A DNA stretch of 64,000 nt, taken from NCBI RefSeq assembly GCF_010183535.1, contig NC_071333.1, positions 4,276,587-4,340,586 on the forward strand, given 5' to 3'. Each line of letters starts with the position of its first letter. Positions within the stretch are counted from its first letter, which is position 1. This stretch comes from Caenorhabditis remanei. Its lineage: Eukaryota; Nematoda; Chromadorea; Rhabditida; Rhabditidae. Position numbers and translations under genes: made by a program. This document shows positions 1 to 12,049 of this stretch, one piece after another. The notes below the pieces were generated by a model that saw only the letters and a program-made list of their open reading frames with translations, was not told where the DNA came from and made no database searches.

Positions 1-479
1 CATTTTTTCCCTAACTTTGTGATGTCTGTCTTTCTTCATATCTTTCATAAACCCCGTAAACTGAACAAGTTCTCAATTGCAATAATTGGCGCTAACTTCA
101 ATGGTCTTTAACTTTGTAATAGGAATTTTCACTAAATGTATCAGTAATTATTGTGATCAAAAAGGTTGACTTTCAAGAAAATGATTCGATCACCGATTAA
201 GTGGCTCCCTGTGTGCGAAAAGCATACATATATGGACATTATTTTCAAAATTAAAAATTAAATGTGGTCCAAATCGGTTCGAAATCAAGAATATGATTAT
301 ACGGAAAATTCACACGAAGTCCTAGTTTTTTTAAATTCGAGAAAACCACGGACCGGCATACTCGCACCGTTTTGAAACAAAAAACAAGTGTCGAACCAAA
401 TTTTGAAAGTTGAAACTTTGTTAAAGAATTGGGACTCAATTTTTAATCCGGGCCGGAGGGGAAGTCTGGAAAAAAAACT
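1..479. other. No gene seen; AT-rich intergenic
   Basis: I see no splice-supported reading frame, RNA gene or repeat structure here. The only open frames are short and flanked by poly-T/A runs. Confidence 0.5.
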
Positions 480-858
480 ATTGCCATCACGTTTTCAGCA
501 CTAGACAACTATCATTGTTTGTTCTTCTCATCCATTCGAATTCCTCTCAAAAAAGGTACCTAAGCACCCACAGTTTAACATCGAAAACGTTCCATATTAA
601 CTTCAATCCTCTTTATTATTTTCTTTTTTTCCCTCTAACCTTTTTCCATTTCTCCCTCTTCCTCCTCTTTTTCTCCCCACCCATCGCACACCGCCCCGAG
701 AGCGTCCTTCCATTTTCTCCCGTTTCTCTGCAGTCTCTACGGCTTATCGCATCCCTCTCATCTCTATGTGCGCATTTTCTGCCCTCTTTTGCCAACACAA
801 GACCGCGTTGCAACAGCGTCGCACCTGCAAATCTAGGTCTCGGCACGAAAAGTGTTAG
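480..858 (+). promoter_or_regulatory. Duplicated promoter / 5' noncoding exon, copy A
   Basis: A pyrimidine-rich tract (about 610-720) is followed by a GC-richer block that ends in AG|GTAAAA at 858, a good splice donor. The whole block recurs at 8465-8838 with high identity, including the donor (AG|GTAAAC). Conservation of a CT-rich upstream region plus a donor, with no conserved reading frame, fits a promoter and untranslated first exon for the gene unit that follows (debris at 1743 onward). Promoter function is inferred; the duplication is visible directly. Confidence 0.5.
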
Positions 859-1410
859 GTAAAATATGGAATATTATTGTGTCACTATGGAGATGTTGAC
901 AGTATTTGCAGTTTTCACTGATAACGACGAAATTTTTCTAAATAAGAAGGAGGAACGAAATCCCAAAAAACGTATGTTTTCTTTTTTTTGACTACGAACA
1001 GGCAATGTCAATGTTGAATCGACGTGAAATCTTTTCCAATTGGGCAGAATCAATATTTTCGGATTATTCGGATAAATCATCTGCTTTGAAAAAATTGAAA
1101 AAAATTAAAAACACTGTTTTTTTAAATGAAAACTGTCATGACTCGTCTCCAAAAACACAAGTCAGCCCAGATTCTTTTTTATCGAGTTTTTGATAAGTTT
1201 TCACTAAGAATGAGCCTTTTCATGCTTGTTTAAGCTTTATGTTGATCTAAATTTTAGTTTTCGTCTAGAAGAAAGAGTTATTTCTGCAAAAATAAATTAT
1301 TGGAAGTTACACTTGGAATACTAAACAAAGAACACTCACAGGTTCAAAGAAATAATGTTTTGGGAAATAATGAACGTCGAAACAGGGGAAAAAGAGAAGA
1401 TAGTGGCTTG
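859..1410. other. No gene seen
   Basis: Intron-like AT-rich sequence between the copy A donor and the next acceptor near 1743. Parts (about 880-1150) still resemble 8860-9150, so this stretch belongs to the same old duplication. Confidence 0.4.
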
Positions 1411-1679
1411 CATATTTGCAACGGGCCGGACCGGGCCGTGACGAGAATTTCCAAGGCCCGGCTAAAAGATTTGAACTGAAATTTTGAACGAAAATTTGAA
1501 TTTTTTTGAATTTTTTCCCAAAAATGTCGACTTTTGACTATACTTCAGAATTCAATCAAAAGATAGTTATGCGTCAAAAAATTGAAATTTTAATGTAAAA
1601 TTTCAAAAAATTTGGTAAAAAATAGGTGCCTTTTTTTAAAGCCGGGCCTTCGGGCCGGGCCGTAATTTTGCAAGTATGG
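1411..1679. mobile_element. Non-autonomous inverted-repeat element with GGGCC-rich ends, copy 1
   Basis: The ends are inverted: ATATTTGCAA then GGGCCGG on the left, CCGGGCC...TTGCAAGTAT on the right. The AT-rich core contains a stretch (GACTATACTTCAGAATT) that reappears inverted in the element at 43515-43795. The short sequence GTGGCTTGC lies on both sides (about 1403-1411 and 1680-1688), which looks like a target-site duplication. There is no coding capacity. A hAT- or Mutator-like MITE is plausible, but the superfamily is not determined. Confidence 0.6.
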
Positions 1680-1742
1680 TGGCTTGCGTGATAATAAAAA
1701 TGTAAATGTGAGATATGGATAATTGATTAATCAAATTTTTCA

Positions 1743-2432
1743 GGCGAGCCCAACTTCTATTCATCATGATTAAAAAGAGCCTTCATCCCGGCGTGATTGA
1801 GGAGCGTTTGCCGATCTTAAACTTCTGGCTCCCTAATCCTGCGCCGTTTGTTAATCATTCTGCAAAAACGCCGAAACAGATGGTATTAATGCCACTATCA
1901 GCGGCACTGAAGCCGTTTTGTCTTGGCACAAACGCCATTTTGACGGCGCAAGCGCTGATCTTACGTAAAAAGTGAGATGAACTGAGAGATTGCAAAGGTA
2001 TCGATACTGATGTGATTGATTGTGTGGAAGATTTTGTGGATGAGATCATGTTGCAAAAGGCGAAGGCAAATAAGAAGACAAGGAAACAATATGGGATAGT
2101 TGGCAATCCGATGAAGTGAGGATGGTAGACGATGCAGAATAGGTGAGTAATGAACAGCAAAACGGGGAAAATGAAAATGGTTGCTTACATGATGAGACAA
2201 ACGTGAATATCTGGATATCTGATGAATCCCATTTTTAAGCGTGCACATCTTCTACTCACCTTCATCAAATCAAGTAAAAAGGAGTACTACCTCAGGAGTT
2301 AATTGGAAATCATGGGCACTGTCGTTTTTCCCACACTTGCGTAGGCGTCATTCTTCCCAATCTATTATCCATGGATGCGGTTCCATTTCTCAGGTATCGA
2401 AAAAAAGCTACAATATTAAACTCAGAATGTGA
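1743..2432 (+). pseudogene. Decayed gene unit A (related to debris at 12.1-12.7 kb)
   Basis: After an acceptor (TTTTTCAG) at 1743 an open frame with an ATG at 1766 runs to 1975; I do not recognise the protein. At 1994-2119 a second frame encodes an acidic then basic stretch (..VIDCVEDFVDEIM..KKTRKQYG..) ending in TGA. Nearly the same peptide, interrupted, occurs at about 12452-12600 (..VIGCKKDVVDEVMLQ..). The second copy ties this unit to the bromodomain/WHIM1-like debris of 10.1-12.1 kb. No continuous gene can be assembled without jumping frames, so I call it a pseudogene remnant. Confidence 0.4.
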
Positions 2433-2654
2433 GTACTTGACATGGCACCACAAGAAACAAAATTCCATTTTGAATAGCATAGATCTGACCTTTTTCTCAA
2501 TTTATTGAAGTTTGTTTGTTTTACTTAAATAATAGCAAAAAAAACCCTCAGTGTCAGCATTAAATATTCGGGAGAGTCCTTTCTAATTTTCGTTCTAAGA
2601 TTGAAAAGAAAAATTAAAACCTCGTTTTATTGGAAGGAGTTAGCACTGCTTCAC

Positions 2655-2696
2655 TGAAAGAGAGGTATCTTGCTGACGAGGCCAGCCTCTCTTTCA
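2655..2696 (+). ncRNA. Conserved hairpin, copy A
   Basis: A perfect 11-bp stem (TGAAAGAGAGG with CCTCTCTTTCA) encloses a 20-nt loop (TATCTTG-CTGACGA-GGCCAG). The copy at 12824-12863 has the same loop but a different stem sequence that still pairs perfectly, so pairs changed together. About 40 nt downstream, CAAGAT and TGGCC (both conserved in the two copies, followed by GAAACAGGT) are complementary to ATCTTG and GGCCA of the loop. This suggests a structured RNA, possibly a pseudoknot. The RNA class is unknown and transcription is not shown. Confidence 0.5.
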
Positions 2697-3376
2697 TTTT
2701 TGAAACTACCTTCAACTTTACTGTACAAGATTATGGCCGAAACAGGTTTAGTTGTACTTTCACGTTAGATTCGCTTTAGATTCTCTGAAAAATCGACTAA
2801 ATCCAACTATTTTTTATTATAAAGAGTGATTTTGTTTATTCATGATAGCCGAAGCTAACAATAGTGCAATATCCCAATAAACGATTAAGCAGAACATAAT
2901 AAGCATGGTTCTTTATTCTTTTTTCAGTGCTCTTTGAGAATTTTGACATGTAAAGTAAAAATTCAATTTGAAGTAAGATTGAGATACTGTAGGAGAACTG
3001 AAAAGCCAACGCATTTTTAGTTTAATGTAAAGTGAAACTTCTCTTCTTTAATCCCTTTGTCTCTTGATTATTCGGTTTGTTTAATCCAACTGATGTTGTG
3101 TTTTAATTGCATGATCATCTCTCAGGACAATTCTGAATATGCTGCTGGACCAGATTCATCAAGATTGTCCATTTTCTCCGATATTGGATTTTCTCCGATA
3201 TATTAGTATCTCAATAAATCTGTTTTTTTTCTTTTTTTTCGTATTTTCTTTAAGAACCGAGACACGTATGGCTGTTTGTATACATACTCAGGTGTAGTAT
3301 AGAAGGAAATTAACAACTTGGAATGTTCAACACTTCATTAAAATGCACGGAATTTCTCTCCAAGTTTCCCAGTGGG

Positions 3377-3909
3377 TTACAAGGTCAATTTGAAAGAAGT
3401 CGAAAAATCCGTTGACATGTCAGCAATCTTTTGAGCAACTGCCGATGCCAGCCCGGTGCCAGAAGATGAGTTGAAGACTTTGGATGATGACGAGATGGTA
3501 GACTTGATGGTGTCGCAGAGAGAAAGTTTGGTTCCTGAAAATTTTTTATTAGGATACTGCAGTTTGCGGGGTTATTTTACTTACCATTATTCGAACCTCC
3601 GAGAACTTTATTCATCGAAGCCATCTCAGTTCTCAAGAATTTTTCGAATGGACTAACGTAGGCAGTCTTCTTGACTTCTTTGGCTGCATCAGTCGTCGGT
3701 GGAAAGTATTTCGTTGGAACCTCGAAGATCATTGTTGGTGGCCTGTCGATGTCGACTGGATCAATTTGTGACTTCTCTGTTCTCGAGCTCCCATTTTGTA
3801 CACCTGCCTCCTGGACGATTTACGAGGAGGGTCCGGGGCGTTGTCGTTCGGAGTTTTATGAGTGTGGGTGTATATTCAACAAAAACTTCTCCGAAACCAT
3901 TAAAATGAC
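3377..3909 (-). pseudogene. Frameshifted paralogue of the 13.6-14.2 kb two-exon gene
   Basis: The minus strand has two exon-like segments in the same layout as the intact copy: about 3909-3585, a donor (ATG|GTAAGT), a 50-nt intron ending TTTTCAG, and 3534-3377 ending in TAA. The second exon is the same length as in the intact copy (158 nt) and encodes a similar Ser/Thr-rich end (..DTIKSTISSSSKVF..). In the first exon a 2-nt deficit in the run near 3837 puts the upstream part out of frame with the rest. I therefore read this copy as non-functional unless translation starts at a downstream ATG. Protein family not recognised. Confidence 0.6.
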
Positions 3910-4169
3910 ATGTTAGTTTTTTTGCTATATATGACTTTAATGCTAAAGATTGACGTTCTCTGGTTGCTTCCAGGTCCGTAACTTCGAATGGGAAAAAAAA
4001 AAAATTTCTAGATTTGATCTTTATTAATATTTGTAATTATCCAAGTTCATGAGTTGTTGTTAATTAGAAATGGTTTGAAGGGGGACGTTTTATGTTAGAA
4101 AAAGTAGAGGACATACTTCCGGATACTGAATGGACATAGATTTTGGTCTTTTCACGGAGTGGGAGTACG

Positions 4170-4850
4170 ACAGTGAAATCCATCGTAATATAGTAAGCAA
4201 TATTTTCACACAGATGTTGACAATTACTAGTTTATTTCAAAAATTATTAAGATGTTTGAATTTTCTACACAAAGTTTTTTGTCAGAATCGGATAATAGAT
4301 TTTAGAACTTTTTGAGGTATGAAAAGGAAGGAATGAAATCCATCAAATTTCAGTAAGATCTGTTCTCAATAGTTATAATCGATGCACTATAATTGCACCA
4401 TTTCTACACAGATGTTGTCAAGTATTATGTCCTTTTCAAAATTATATAATTATATTCATTTTCAATACGAATTCTAATTTTTTGTCGGATTCCAAAGTTC
4501 TTGAAGTGTGTGTGTGTGTGTGTAGGAGTAAAATCCATCGAATTTTAGTGAGATATGTTTTCAATAGGTATGATCGATGCACCAAAGATGCACCATTTTC
4601 ACTCAGATGCTCTCAAATACTAATTACTTTCCAAAATTATCGAAAAATGTTGATTTTCCATACGAAAACTTGTCAGAAAATAGCTGTCTGGGAATAGATT
4701 TCGAGTGTCTTTGAGGTGTCTCAATAAATAAGTGAAATCCATCGGAAGTTAAATGAGATTTGATTGAAATAGTTATTATTGATTCACCATACAAGACTAT
4801 CTAACGTGAATTTATACACAGATGTCGTCAAATACTGATGGCTTACCAAG
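4170..4850. repeat. Four diverged tandem units of about 160-205 bp
   Basis: The phrase GTGAAATCCATCG or a close variant starts each unit near 4170, 4335, 4528 and 4733. Each unit then has a 'CACAGATG' phrase and an 'AATACTnAT..' phrase at similar offsets. A short (GT)n run lies at about 4506-4522. No reading frame crosses the units. Confidence 0.6.
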
Positions 4851-5287
4851 ACCTCAGTGAATTTTGTTCATCTCCAATCATACTTCATTTGCTTTACTTA
4901 TTCTACACGAGTTCGTCTACTCCGCTGTCGTTGATTTCGGTTAAGTGTTTATTGATCCCAATCGTGACCCCTCGTGCATTTTCAAAGGTACACCTCAATG
5001 TGTTTTTTTCCAGCCCTACACTTGAGAAAGCATACATTTTTCTATATCCAAGACACTTTGTTGTTTATACGTCTTTAGAAAAATTTCGCAACTTTCCAAT
5101 CTGCCATATTGTGAAACAAAATAGTGAAATTTCATTTTATCTTTCTAATACCGTGACAAATTTGCCGGGTTTCAAGTATATAGCTAAGAACATCATATAG
5201 GAGATAACAATAGACGAATCCGGCTTTTTTGACATTGCTGCACTTGTGTTAAAGCTTTGAATATTAGATTATCGTTTATTTTAACTA

Positions 5288-5452
5288 TTATTCTCGCGTC
5301 GTGGTATTTGTGTGGTCTCGAATCATTTGACAAGTTGGAATTGTGGCTGAACGCCCTGAATTCACGATTCCTAAAGGACTTGTGTGTCCTGGAAGTCTTT
5401 TTGCATGTCTCAGATAGTCACGACACCACCAGAACCACAATCGCGTGAAGCG
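5288..5452. repeat. Repeat pair, copy 1 (partner 6772-6922)
   Basis: About 150 bp including GAATCATTTGACAAGTTGGA and ATAGTCACGACACCA are shared with 6772-6922. Weaker similarity continues beyond (for example around 5980 and 7490, 'GGAACAACrTyGTGTTC'), so about 0.8 kb was probably duplicated in direct orientation. Neither copy keeps a convincing gene. Confidence 0.6.
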
Positions 5453-6771
5453 AATTCCGGAAGACTTGCCAGTCGAACATTGTGATGTCAACTGCTGAAT
5501 CCGTGATTTAAAAATGAAAATTGTGTCTCCGGTTTCCGATATTCAGACGAAAAACTCGAAAATTCACGGAACAACCAATAAGTTATTGGTTTTCAAAACA
5601 CTCGGGAGCTCAATGTCTTTGAATGTTAAAAGCCAAAAGCTTCGGATTAAGTTGTGTAAGCATTCGAATGACTAGTGCGAAAAATTAGGTCCAAACCAAA
5701 AAAACCAGCGAAACTTCGAATTTCAAAAAACTGACATGTCAGTTTTTAATGAATGCGACACAACTCAAGAATCTGAGATTTTTTAACATTCAGATTGTCA
5801 AGAGTCCATGTGAAGATTAAGGACACTTTCTAATCCCAACCAACGTTGGTGAGAATTCAATTTTTCTTAAAAGCTTGCTGCCACCTAAGTTTTCTAAGAA
5901 ATACAGCTAGACTATTGCTAAAAAGACAACGCTACGCTATTTTATCTATCGTTATCAAAAAAATTCAGCTTTGCCGGAACAACGTTGTGTTCGCACTGAC
6001 CTAAAGCTGAAATAACATTTTGAACCACGATTTTCGCTCTTTTTACGATTATTTTTTACGGGACAGAGAAGTATACCAATACGTCTTTTTTCCAGCTCCA
6101 CACCATTCTGTAACTATCTGCCATAATCAAACATTTTAGTGATGTTCCAATTTATTTTCCACAAACCGAGTAGCTTCTGCCAGCTCTTTTCACAGCTCGT
6201 CTTCACGTTTTAACTTTGAAAACATGAAATTTTATTTTTTTGAAAATTCGTCGAAATTCAACAATTATAATTTTCTTTTCTGTTCAAAACAAGTATTTTC
6301 AATGAAAAAATTAATATTTGAAAACATTTGTCCACAGATGTATTTCAAAAACATGTGGATCTTTACAGATTTTTTGATTTTTCTTATATTTCTATCTCTA
6401 TACTAACGAGGAACAATCACGAGAAAGTGTGCCGCAACGTTGCATTTCTGACCTATTGAGACCGCCCCCCGCTGTGTCGATTTACGCAGCGTATTATTTT
6501 CTTTCTTTACTCAAATTTCGGCGCAAAAACAAGTGAAAAACACGATTTTATTTTGCAATTTTTGTTTTAGAAAGGATTAAACTAATTGTTATCCATTATA
6601 TTTGAAATTTTCAACAAAAATGCTGCAAAAACATGCTAGTTTTGCTTTTTTCCTTTTCTAAACAATCTATTCAACATTTTAGAGACTTAGGATATTCTTC
6701 TTGAAAACATCAACATCCACAGAACAACCACCGGAGTTTCAAAGATGTTGTGAATATAAGTGATTCTAACG
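5453..6771. other. No gene seen between the repeat copies
   Basis: AT-rich, with only short unsupported frames. Part of it (about 5520-6100) is the diverged partner of about 7100-7600. Confidence 0.4.
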
Positions 6772-6922
6772 CTGTGGTATTCGTGAGGTCTCGAATCATT
6801 TGACAAGTTGGAATTGTGGCTGAAAGCCCGGAATTCACGATTCGTAAACGGTTTGTGTGTCCGGGGAGTCTTTTCGCATGCCCCGGATAGTCACGACACC
6901 ATCTGGACTACATTTCCTTCTG
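6772..6922. repeat. Repeat pair, copy 2 (partner 5288-5452)
   Basis: Direct-orientation partner of the preceding repeat, with many substitutions but shared 15-20 bp islands. No gene is supported in either copy. Confidence 0.6.
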
Positions 6923-8464
6923 TCACGCCTAACCATCAAAGGTCACAAATGTTCTGTTCTAGAAGAAGAATTGATCTGCTATACTACAGGTCACTTTCTA
7001 CTTGATCCCACTCCATCATGATCCAGCATTCAGTTTATGCCACACTTCAAAGAGATTTCTACTGGATTCGCGTCAGACAGTAGCCGTCGGTGAGGAAAAA
7101 GCCAAATAACATCTGAGACATAGTTAGAATGAAATTGTATGTAGATGCATTCTGTTCACACAATAAGTCGAAAATTGAATTTTAATTTGATACTACAAAC
7201 ATCCAATCAATGTTCATGATATATTAGTACGTAAAATTGCGAATTTCAGACACCAAAACCTGATTGTCCAGGGACTTCAAATCAAATTGTGTTCGAATGA
7301 CCAGTGAGAAAAGAGAAACTGAAAATCCGAACAAATTTACAATACTTAAATTTCAATAAACTAAAATGTGCGTTTTTAAGAAATCAAAGTTGATCTCCAC
7401 GCCGGATGAAGTTGAAGAATCATCATCTGATGCTAATAACCATGGTCGTCCCGCTATTTTAGTTATCTTTCTCAAAAACAAACTGTTTTAGGAACAACAT
7501 CGTGTTCTCACAAAAGCTGAGTTGTTTTATGTTCATTTTGGACAAGTGTGAAAAAGACGCTAAAATATTCCAACGCTTTAGCACCCCTCTCTAAGTTATA
7601 ATGTTCTGGCACCGATCTTTAACTTTTGAAATAGAAAAACTCAAATCTTTCTTTGATTTCCACTAAAAAAAAACCCAAAAAAATCCGACCATGTATTAAA
7701 CTTGAAAAAATTATTGGTTATTTCAAATCAAATGTTTCTTTTCCATATGAATATTTTAGTCACTCCGACAACCCTTCATGATGACCAAAAAACAACGACA
7801 ACGAGTTCTGGACAAATCGACAATGGTAGGAATGGAAGAAATCTGCTCAATATGTATTTGAGGAGTTTATGGAACAAGTAAATTCAATCATGTGTCATAA
7901 AATCTACAAGGAGTCGATGAAGCTCCGTGAGGCAAAGAGCAGAAATCTATTTTGAATTCGCTGATTTTATGGCACAAAAAAAGAAGGAATGATGGTTGTT
8001 TTGGATTATGTTTCGTCTTTTTTGTAACATCCCTTGAAATTAATCAAAATTCAAGAGTTCGAAAGACAATTGTCTTCTATTCTGGCTCTTCTTACTGTTA
8101 TTTTTTTCAGTCGGAGTGAGTGGATTTTAACAAAACCTTCCTTGTCTGACAATTTTCATTTTTGTGATAATTGTGACAGTTTTCCCAAGTATCCATGTTT
8201 GAAGAATGTCGTGACCTGATGAAGGTGCTTTTAAGTTTTTTAACATTTTTATTGTTTTTCCAAGTAAAACGTGTAGTATGTATTAAAAATCAAATTGAAA
8301 ATTATCTCTACAGCTGAATTCCTGAAAGCCTATCGCGCTGCCTGTGGTTGAGCGATTTCTGCAATTTTGGAACTTATGGAATTTTATCCAAAGCTCACAG
8401 CGACTATTTTTGTTTGAATTGATATTTTTGCTTTTTTGTTCATCCGAGGAACCCATGAAACCAA
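6923..8464. other. No gene seen
   Basis: AT-rich noncoding sequence with the tail of the diverged duplication (about 7100-7600). Short frames at 8034-8219 and elsewhere lack splice or homology support. Confidence 0.4.
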
Positions 8465-8838
8465 ATTTTTAGCACTAGACAATAATCATTTTTTGTCCAT
8501 CTCATCATACGAATTCCTCTCAAAAAAGGTACCACCCTAAGCACCTGGAGTTTATTGTCAAAAACCTTCCACATTAACTTTGAATCTCATTATTATTTCC
8601 TCATTTTCCTTCTTTCCTTCTTTCCATTTCTCCCCCTCTTCCTCCTTTTCTTCATCCCCACCCATCGCACACCGCCTCGAGAGCGTCCTTCCATTTCCTC
8701 CCGTTTCTTTGCGTCTCTACGGCTTATCGCATCCCTCTCATCTCTATGTACACATTTTCTGCCCTCTTTTGCCAACAGAAGACCGCGTTGCAACCGCGTC
8801 GCCCCTGCGAATCTTGGTCTCGGCACGACAAGTGTCAG
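8465..8838 (+). promoter_or_regulatory. Duplicated promoter / 5' noncoding exon, copy B
   Basis: Close copy of 480-858: the same pyrimidine tract, the same CTCTACGGCTTATCGCATCC island, and a conserved donor AG|GTAAAC at 8838. The open frames differ between the copies, but the donor and islands are kept, which supports a noncoding first exon. Confidence 0.5.
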
Positions 8839-9600
8839 GTAAACAATGGAAAAATATCGAGTCACTATGGAGGTGTTGAAAGCATTTGCAATTTTCACTA
8901 ATAAAGACGAAGTTTCTCAAAATAAGAAGGAAGAAGGGAATTTAAAATGGTATGTTTTCTTTTTTTGGCCAGGAACATGCGATGTCAACTAGTGATCAAC
9001 GTGGAAACTTTTCAATTAGTCGAAATCAAACTTTTTGAGTTAATCGGATGAATAATCTGCTCTGAAAAATTTAAAACCATTTTAGAAATTACTTTTTTAA
9101 CATGAAAACTGTCATTTGAACAGGACTCGCCTCCAGAAACTCTAGTGACCTTCGATTCTCGTTTTATCGAGTTTTTAAAATGAATTTCTTTATAGAAAAC
9201 ACTCCGTCATGGTTCTGTCAAAAAGGTTCTGTCGAAAGTCCCATATGAAGCGTCTGGAAAATCCCTCTGCATGTTCTGTGAGAAAAAGAGTCTGCTGCAA
9301 AACCCGATTTGAAGCGAAAAATGGAGCCGGAGATAATGTGTCGCTTGCTGAAATGTTTTTCCGTTGATGGAGCAAGTCAATCCAAAACAAATGCCAGGTT
9401 ACAAGATGACCATAATGAAGCCGATGGACTTGAAGACGATTCCATTTTTTTTTTGAGTTTTGTTTTGAGGTGGGTGCGGGCAGATTCTAGGAAAGAGGAG
9501 GAGCTCAAAATACTTCTGCCTGCCATGAGTCGACAAAAGGACATCTGGACAGACTGAAGTATAAAAATGAACATTTTTTGAAACGGTAGCCTTTATTTTC
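8839..9600. other. No supported gene
   Basis: The first 300 bp match 860-1150 at a distance. An open frame at about 9309-9557 (+) has no recognisable domain and no conserved partner. Confidence 0.35.
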
Positions 9601-9622
9601 GGCAATTCACATATATTTTCTT

Positions 9623-10975
9623 AGTACCGGGACATCCGAAAATTCGCAAATTCACACAGGCAGACAGATACTTGAAAATTCGGTCACCTGGAAATTGGGA
9701 CACACAGAGAGACAGACAGACGCGTAACATTCTTGACAAGAGGGAGCAGAGAGTTGGAACTAGATTTTTGAACATCCATATACCTAGACATTTGAACAAA
9801 CCGATATTTTGTTTTTTCATTTGGTTTTCTAGGTTGACAAATAGAAGTTGTATGGTGAAACCTTACTGAAACAATACCCATCCGGTAATTTGGATGTTTT
9901 TCGAACCCCGGACACCCGGATATCCGAAAACAGAAGGACAGACCGTCAATCAGTTGGAAAATTGAACTTTCGGGATCGCAGACTACTTTGTAAAATTTTT
10001 TTGTAAAGACAAAACTTTTTTGCAAAAAACCTTGAACCAAGAAATCTAGAACCCTAGAAAATCATGTTTCACAGCTTCTAGGCATCTTGTCTCCCCCCAT
10101 TTTTCCAAAATTCTATATTCGAAGAATCCAATTCATCACCTCCTTATTTTCAGATACGATTCTCCTGAAGACTTTGCCGAAGACATCAAGCTGGTGTATG
10201 CCGATTGCCGTCAATTAAACATTGTCCATTTGGATATCGGTCGTGCCGGAATCAGTCACAAGAAGTGATTTCACAATCGACGGAAAAACAACGTTTACAT
10301 GTATGAATTGGTAAAAAATAGATAAAAAGGAGCAAGGAAAACAGGCGGCACTTGCTGCAAAAGTCATCAAGTCGGCACTCGAATTAGAAGATCGCGAGGA
10401 AAAAAGAACGACGGAGTCTATGCTTCGACTGCCTCTCCGAATGATATGAAGACGTCAGCAGTGTGTTCGGAGAACCATTGTTTCTGCAGTCAAGGGGGAT
10501 GTCTCCAATCTTACACCGGAGGGAAAGAAGTCATTCAGAAGTTGTCAGGGTGAGTTAGCATTGAAAAAATCAGAAAAAAATCGTGGTCTGGACATCCAGA
10601 TTTACAGGAAGAGAGTAAAATCGAGAAACACTTTTTATGTCAGCGTCAGTCTTTGTGTTCGTTTGTACAGATGTCCCTTGTCCGGACATCTTGACATATA
10701 GACACACAGACAGACGCAGGTATTCACGAATCTGAAAATTTTTATACTGTCAATATGACTGAATCATAAAACTAAAAAATCTAAAATGTGAACATCTGGA
10801 CATTCGGATGAACAGACACACAGACAGAGAAACATACAAAAGATTTGAAAAATATATCAAAAAGAGACTTTTTGAATTCTGAACTTTTAGAAAAGCATAA
10901 AAACAGCGTCTTCGAACATTTTGAAAATTTGAAATCTTGACATCTGAACACTCGGACAGACAGGCAGATAGACAT
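9623..10975. repeat. Clustered GGACA/CGGACA...CAGACAGACAG motif repeats
   Basis: At least six phrases built from '(C)CGGACAtC' followed within 20-40 nt by 'CAGACAGACAG' or similar occur near 9627, 9700, 9900, 10675, 10793 and 10945. They interrupt the gene debris of this region and look like a short dispersed or locally amplified repeat. Confidence 0.5.
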
Positions 10976-12049
10976 TCTCAAAAACAAAACTGTGCTATGT
11001 TTCACAGAACGTGAACAAGGAGTTCGCAAGATTCAACTTCTTAAATTCTCATCGAAAATTCCAGTGGCGTGATGTGAAGCCATCAAAAGTGGAGGATCCG
11101 GTTGAGACAATTGGACCTTATGGTGGTCATTAATGACGGAGGAGCTGTTAAATTTCAACGATGTGAGACACTGAGCCACCGACAAGGCCTGGTGACTCCT
11201 AAGAAGATTGGCGCGGAGCCAGTAGCCAGAACTTCTTCTCCTAATGCTCCGGGGAACACCCTGCTTCGGAAGTTTACTCCTGGACTTGCTCTGTGTTTTA
11301 AGGACAAACGGAGCAGGATGAGTCGATGACACTTCAACAAATGGGTGAACTCATTGGAGAGTTGTTCCAAAAGAAGATGAGAAGCCATCGAGAGTCGAGG
11401 AGCCGGATGAGCCACTGGAACATATGGAGCTAGTTGAGTGTGAAGTAAGAGAGAAAGGGAGGCTGAAGACTTGTTGGGGAATTCGGATGAATTTTGTAGC
11501 TGAGGTTACTGTAGCCTAGGTTAAGATAAGTGATTGATGCCGAAATCATTGACACCATATATTTTCAGTCCACAAACGTGAAGATTACTGTAGCTTCAAT
11601 TTCAATTACTGTACGTATTTCTTACAAAACTGATTCCCTGAATATTGAGGATACTGTACTTCCGGTTACTGTAACGGTGACTCACTTTTGTGGAGTCTAA
11701 GCTAAAGTAGTATTTTTCCGTGCACGTTCATTGTATTGTCTCTAGGAATTTCGGTGATTGGCGCGTTTAGGTTACAGTAACCGTGATCTAAACTTTTCCC
11801 ATATTTTCCAGATTTGGTCAAGACAGCGGTGAATGGGTCTCGACCGTGAGAACTTCAGTGAAATGATTGCGTCTATTCCTGGTCGACAAGAAATAACGAG
11901 GAATCGAAGACTCCCAAGCTCTCGAATCTTCCGGTTTCGTCGCCCTTACCGGTGAACAGAAAGCCTCGATTCTTGCATTACTCTGTGATGAACTAGTATC
12001 CTCTCGTAACGGTGTCACGAGATTGGCAAGAATCTCGAATAAAACCTGA
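10154..12049 (+). pseudogene. Debris of a bromodomain / WHIM1 chromatin-type gene
   Basis: After TTTTCAG, 10154-10268 encodes a bromodomain-like second half (Y-DSPEDFAEDIKLVYADC-..N, then an I.RAG phrase) before a TGA. At 10320-10440 a Lys/Glu-rich helix-like peptide follows. At 11945-12049 a frame reads LTGEQKASILALLCDELV, which matches the WHIM1-type helix of BAZ/ISWI-associated proteins. Two similar Ser-rich segments (11200-11300 and 12115-12210) lie between. Order and frames do not join into one protein: the bromodomain precedes the WHIM1-like piece, opposite to BAZ proteins. This is rearranged pseudogene debris. Domain names are by eye and moderate in certainty. Confidence 0.45.
11500..11790. 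repeat. Run of TTACTGTAG-type motifs
   Basis: At least six copies of (G/A)TTACTGTA(G/C/A) or its reverse occur within 290 bp. This motif is common in Caenorhabditis noncoding DNA and marks repeat-derived sequence here. Confidence 0.5.
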
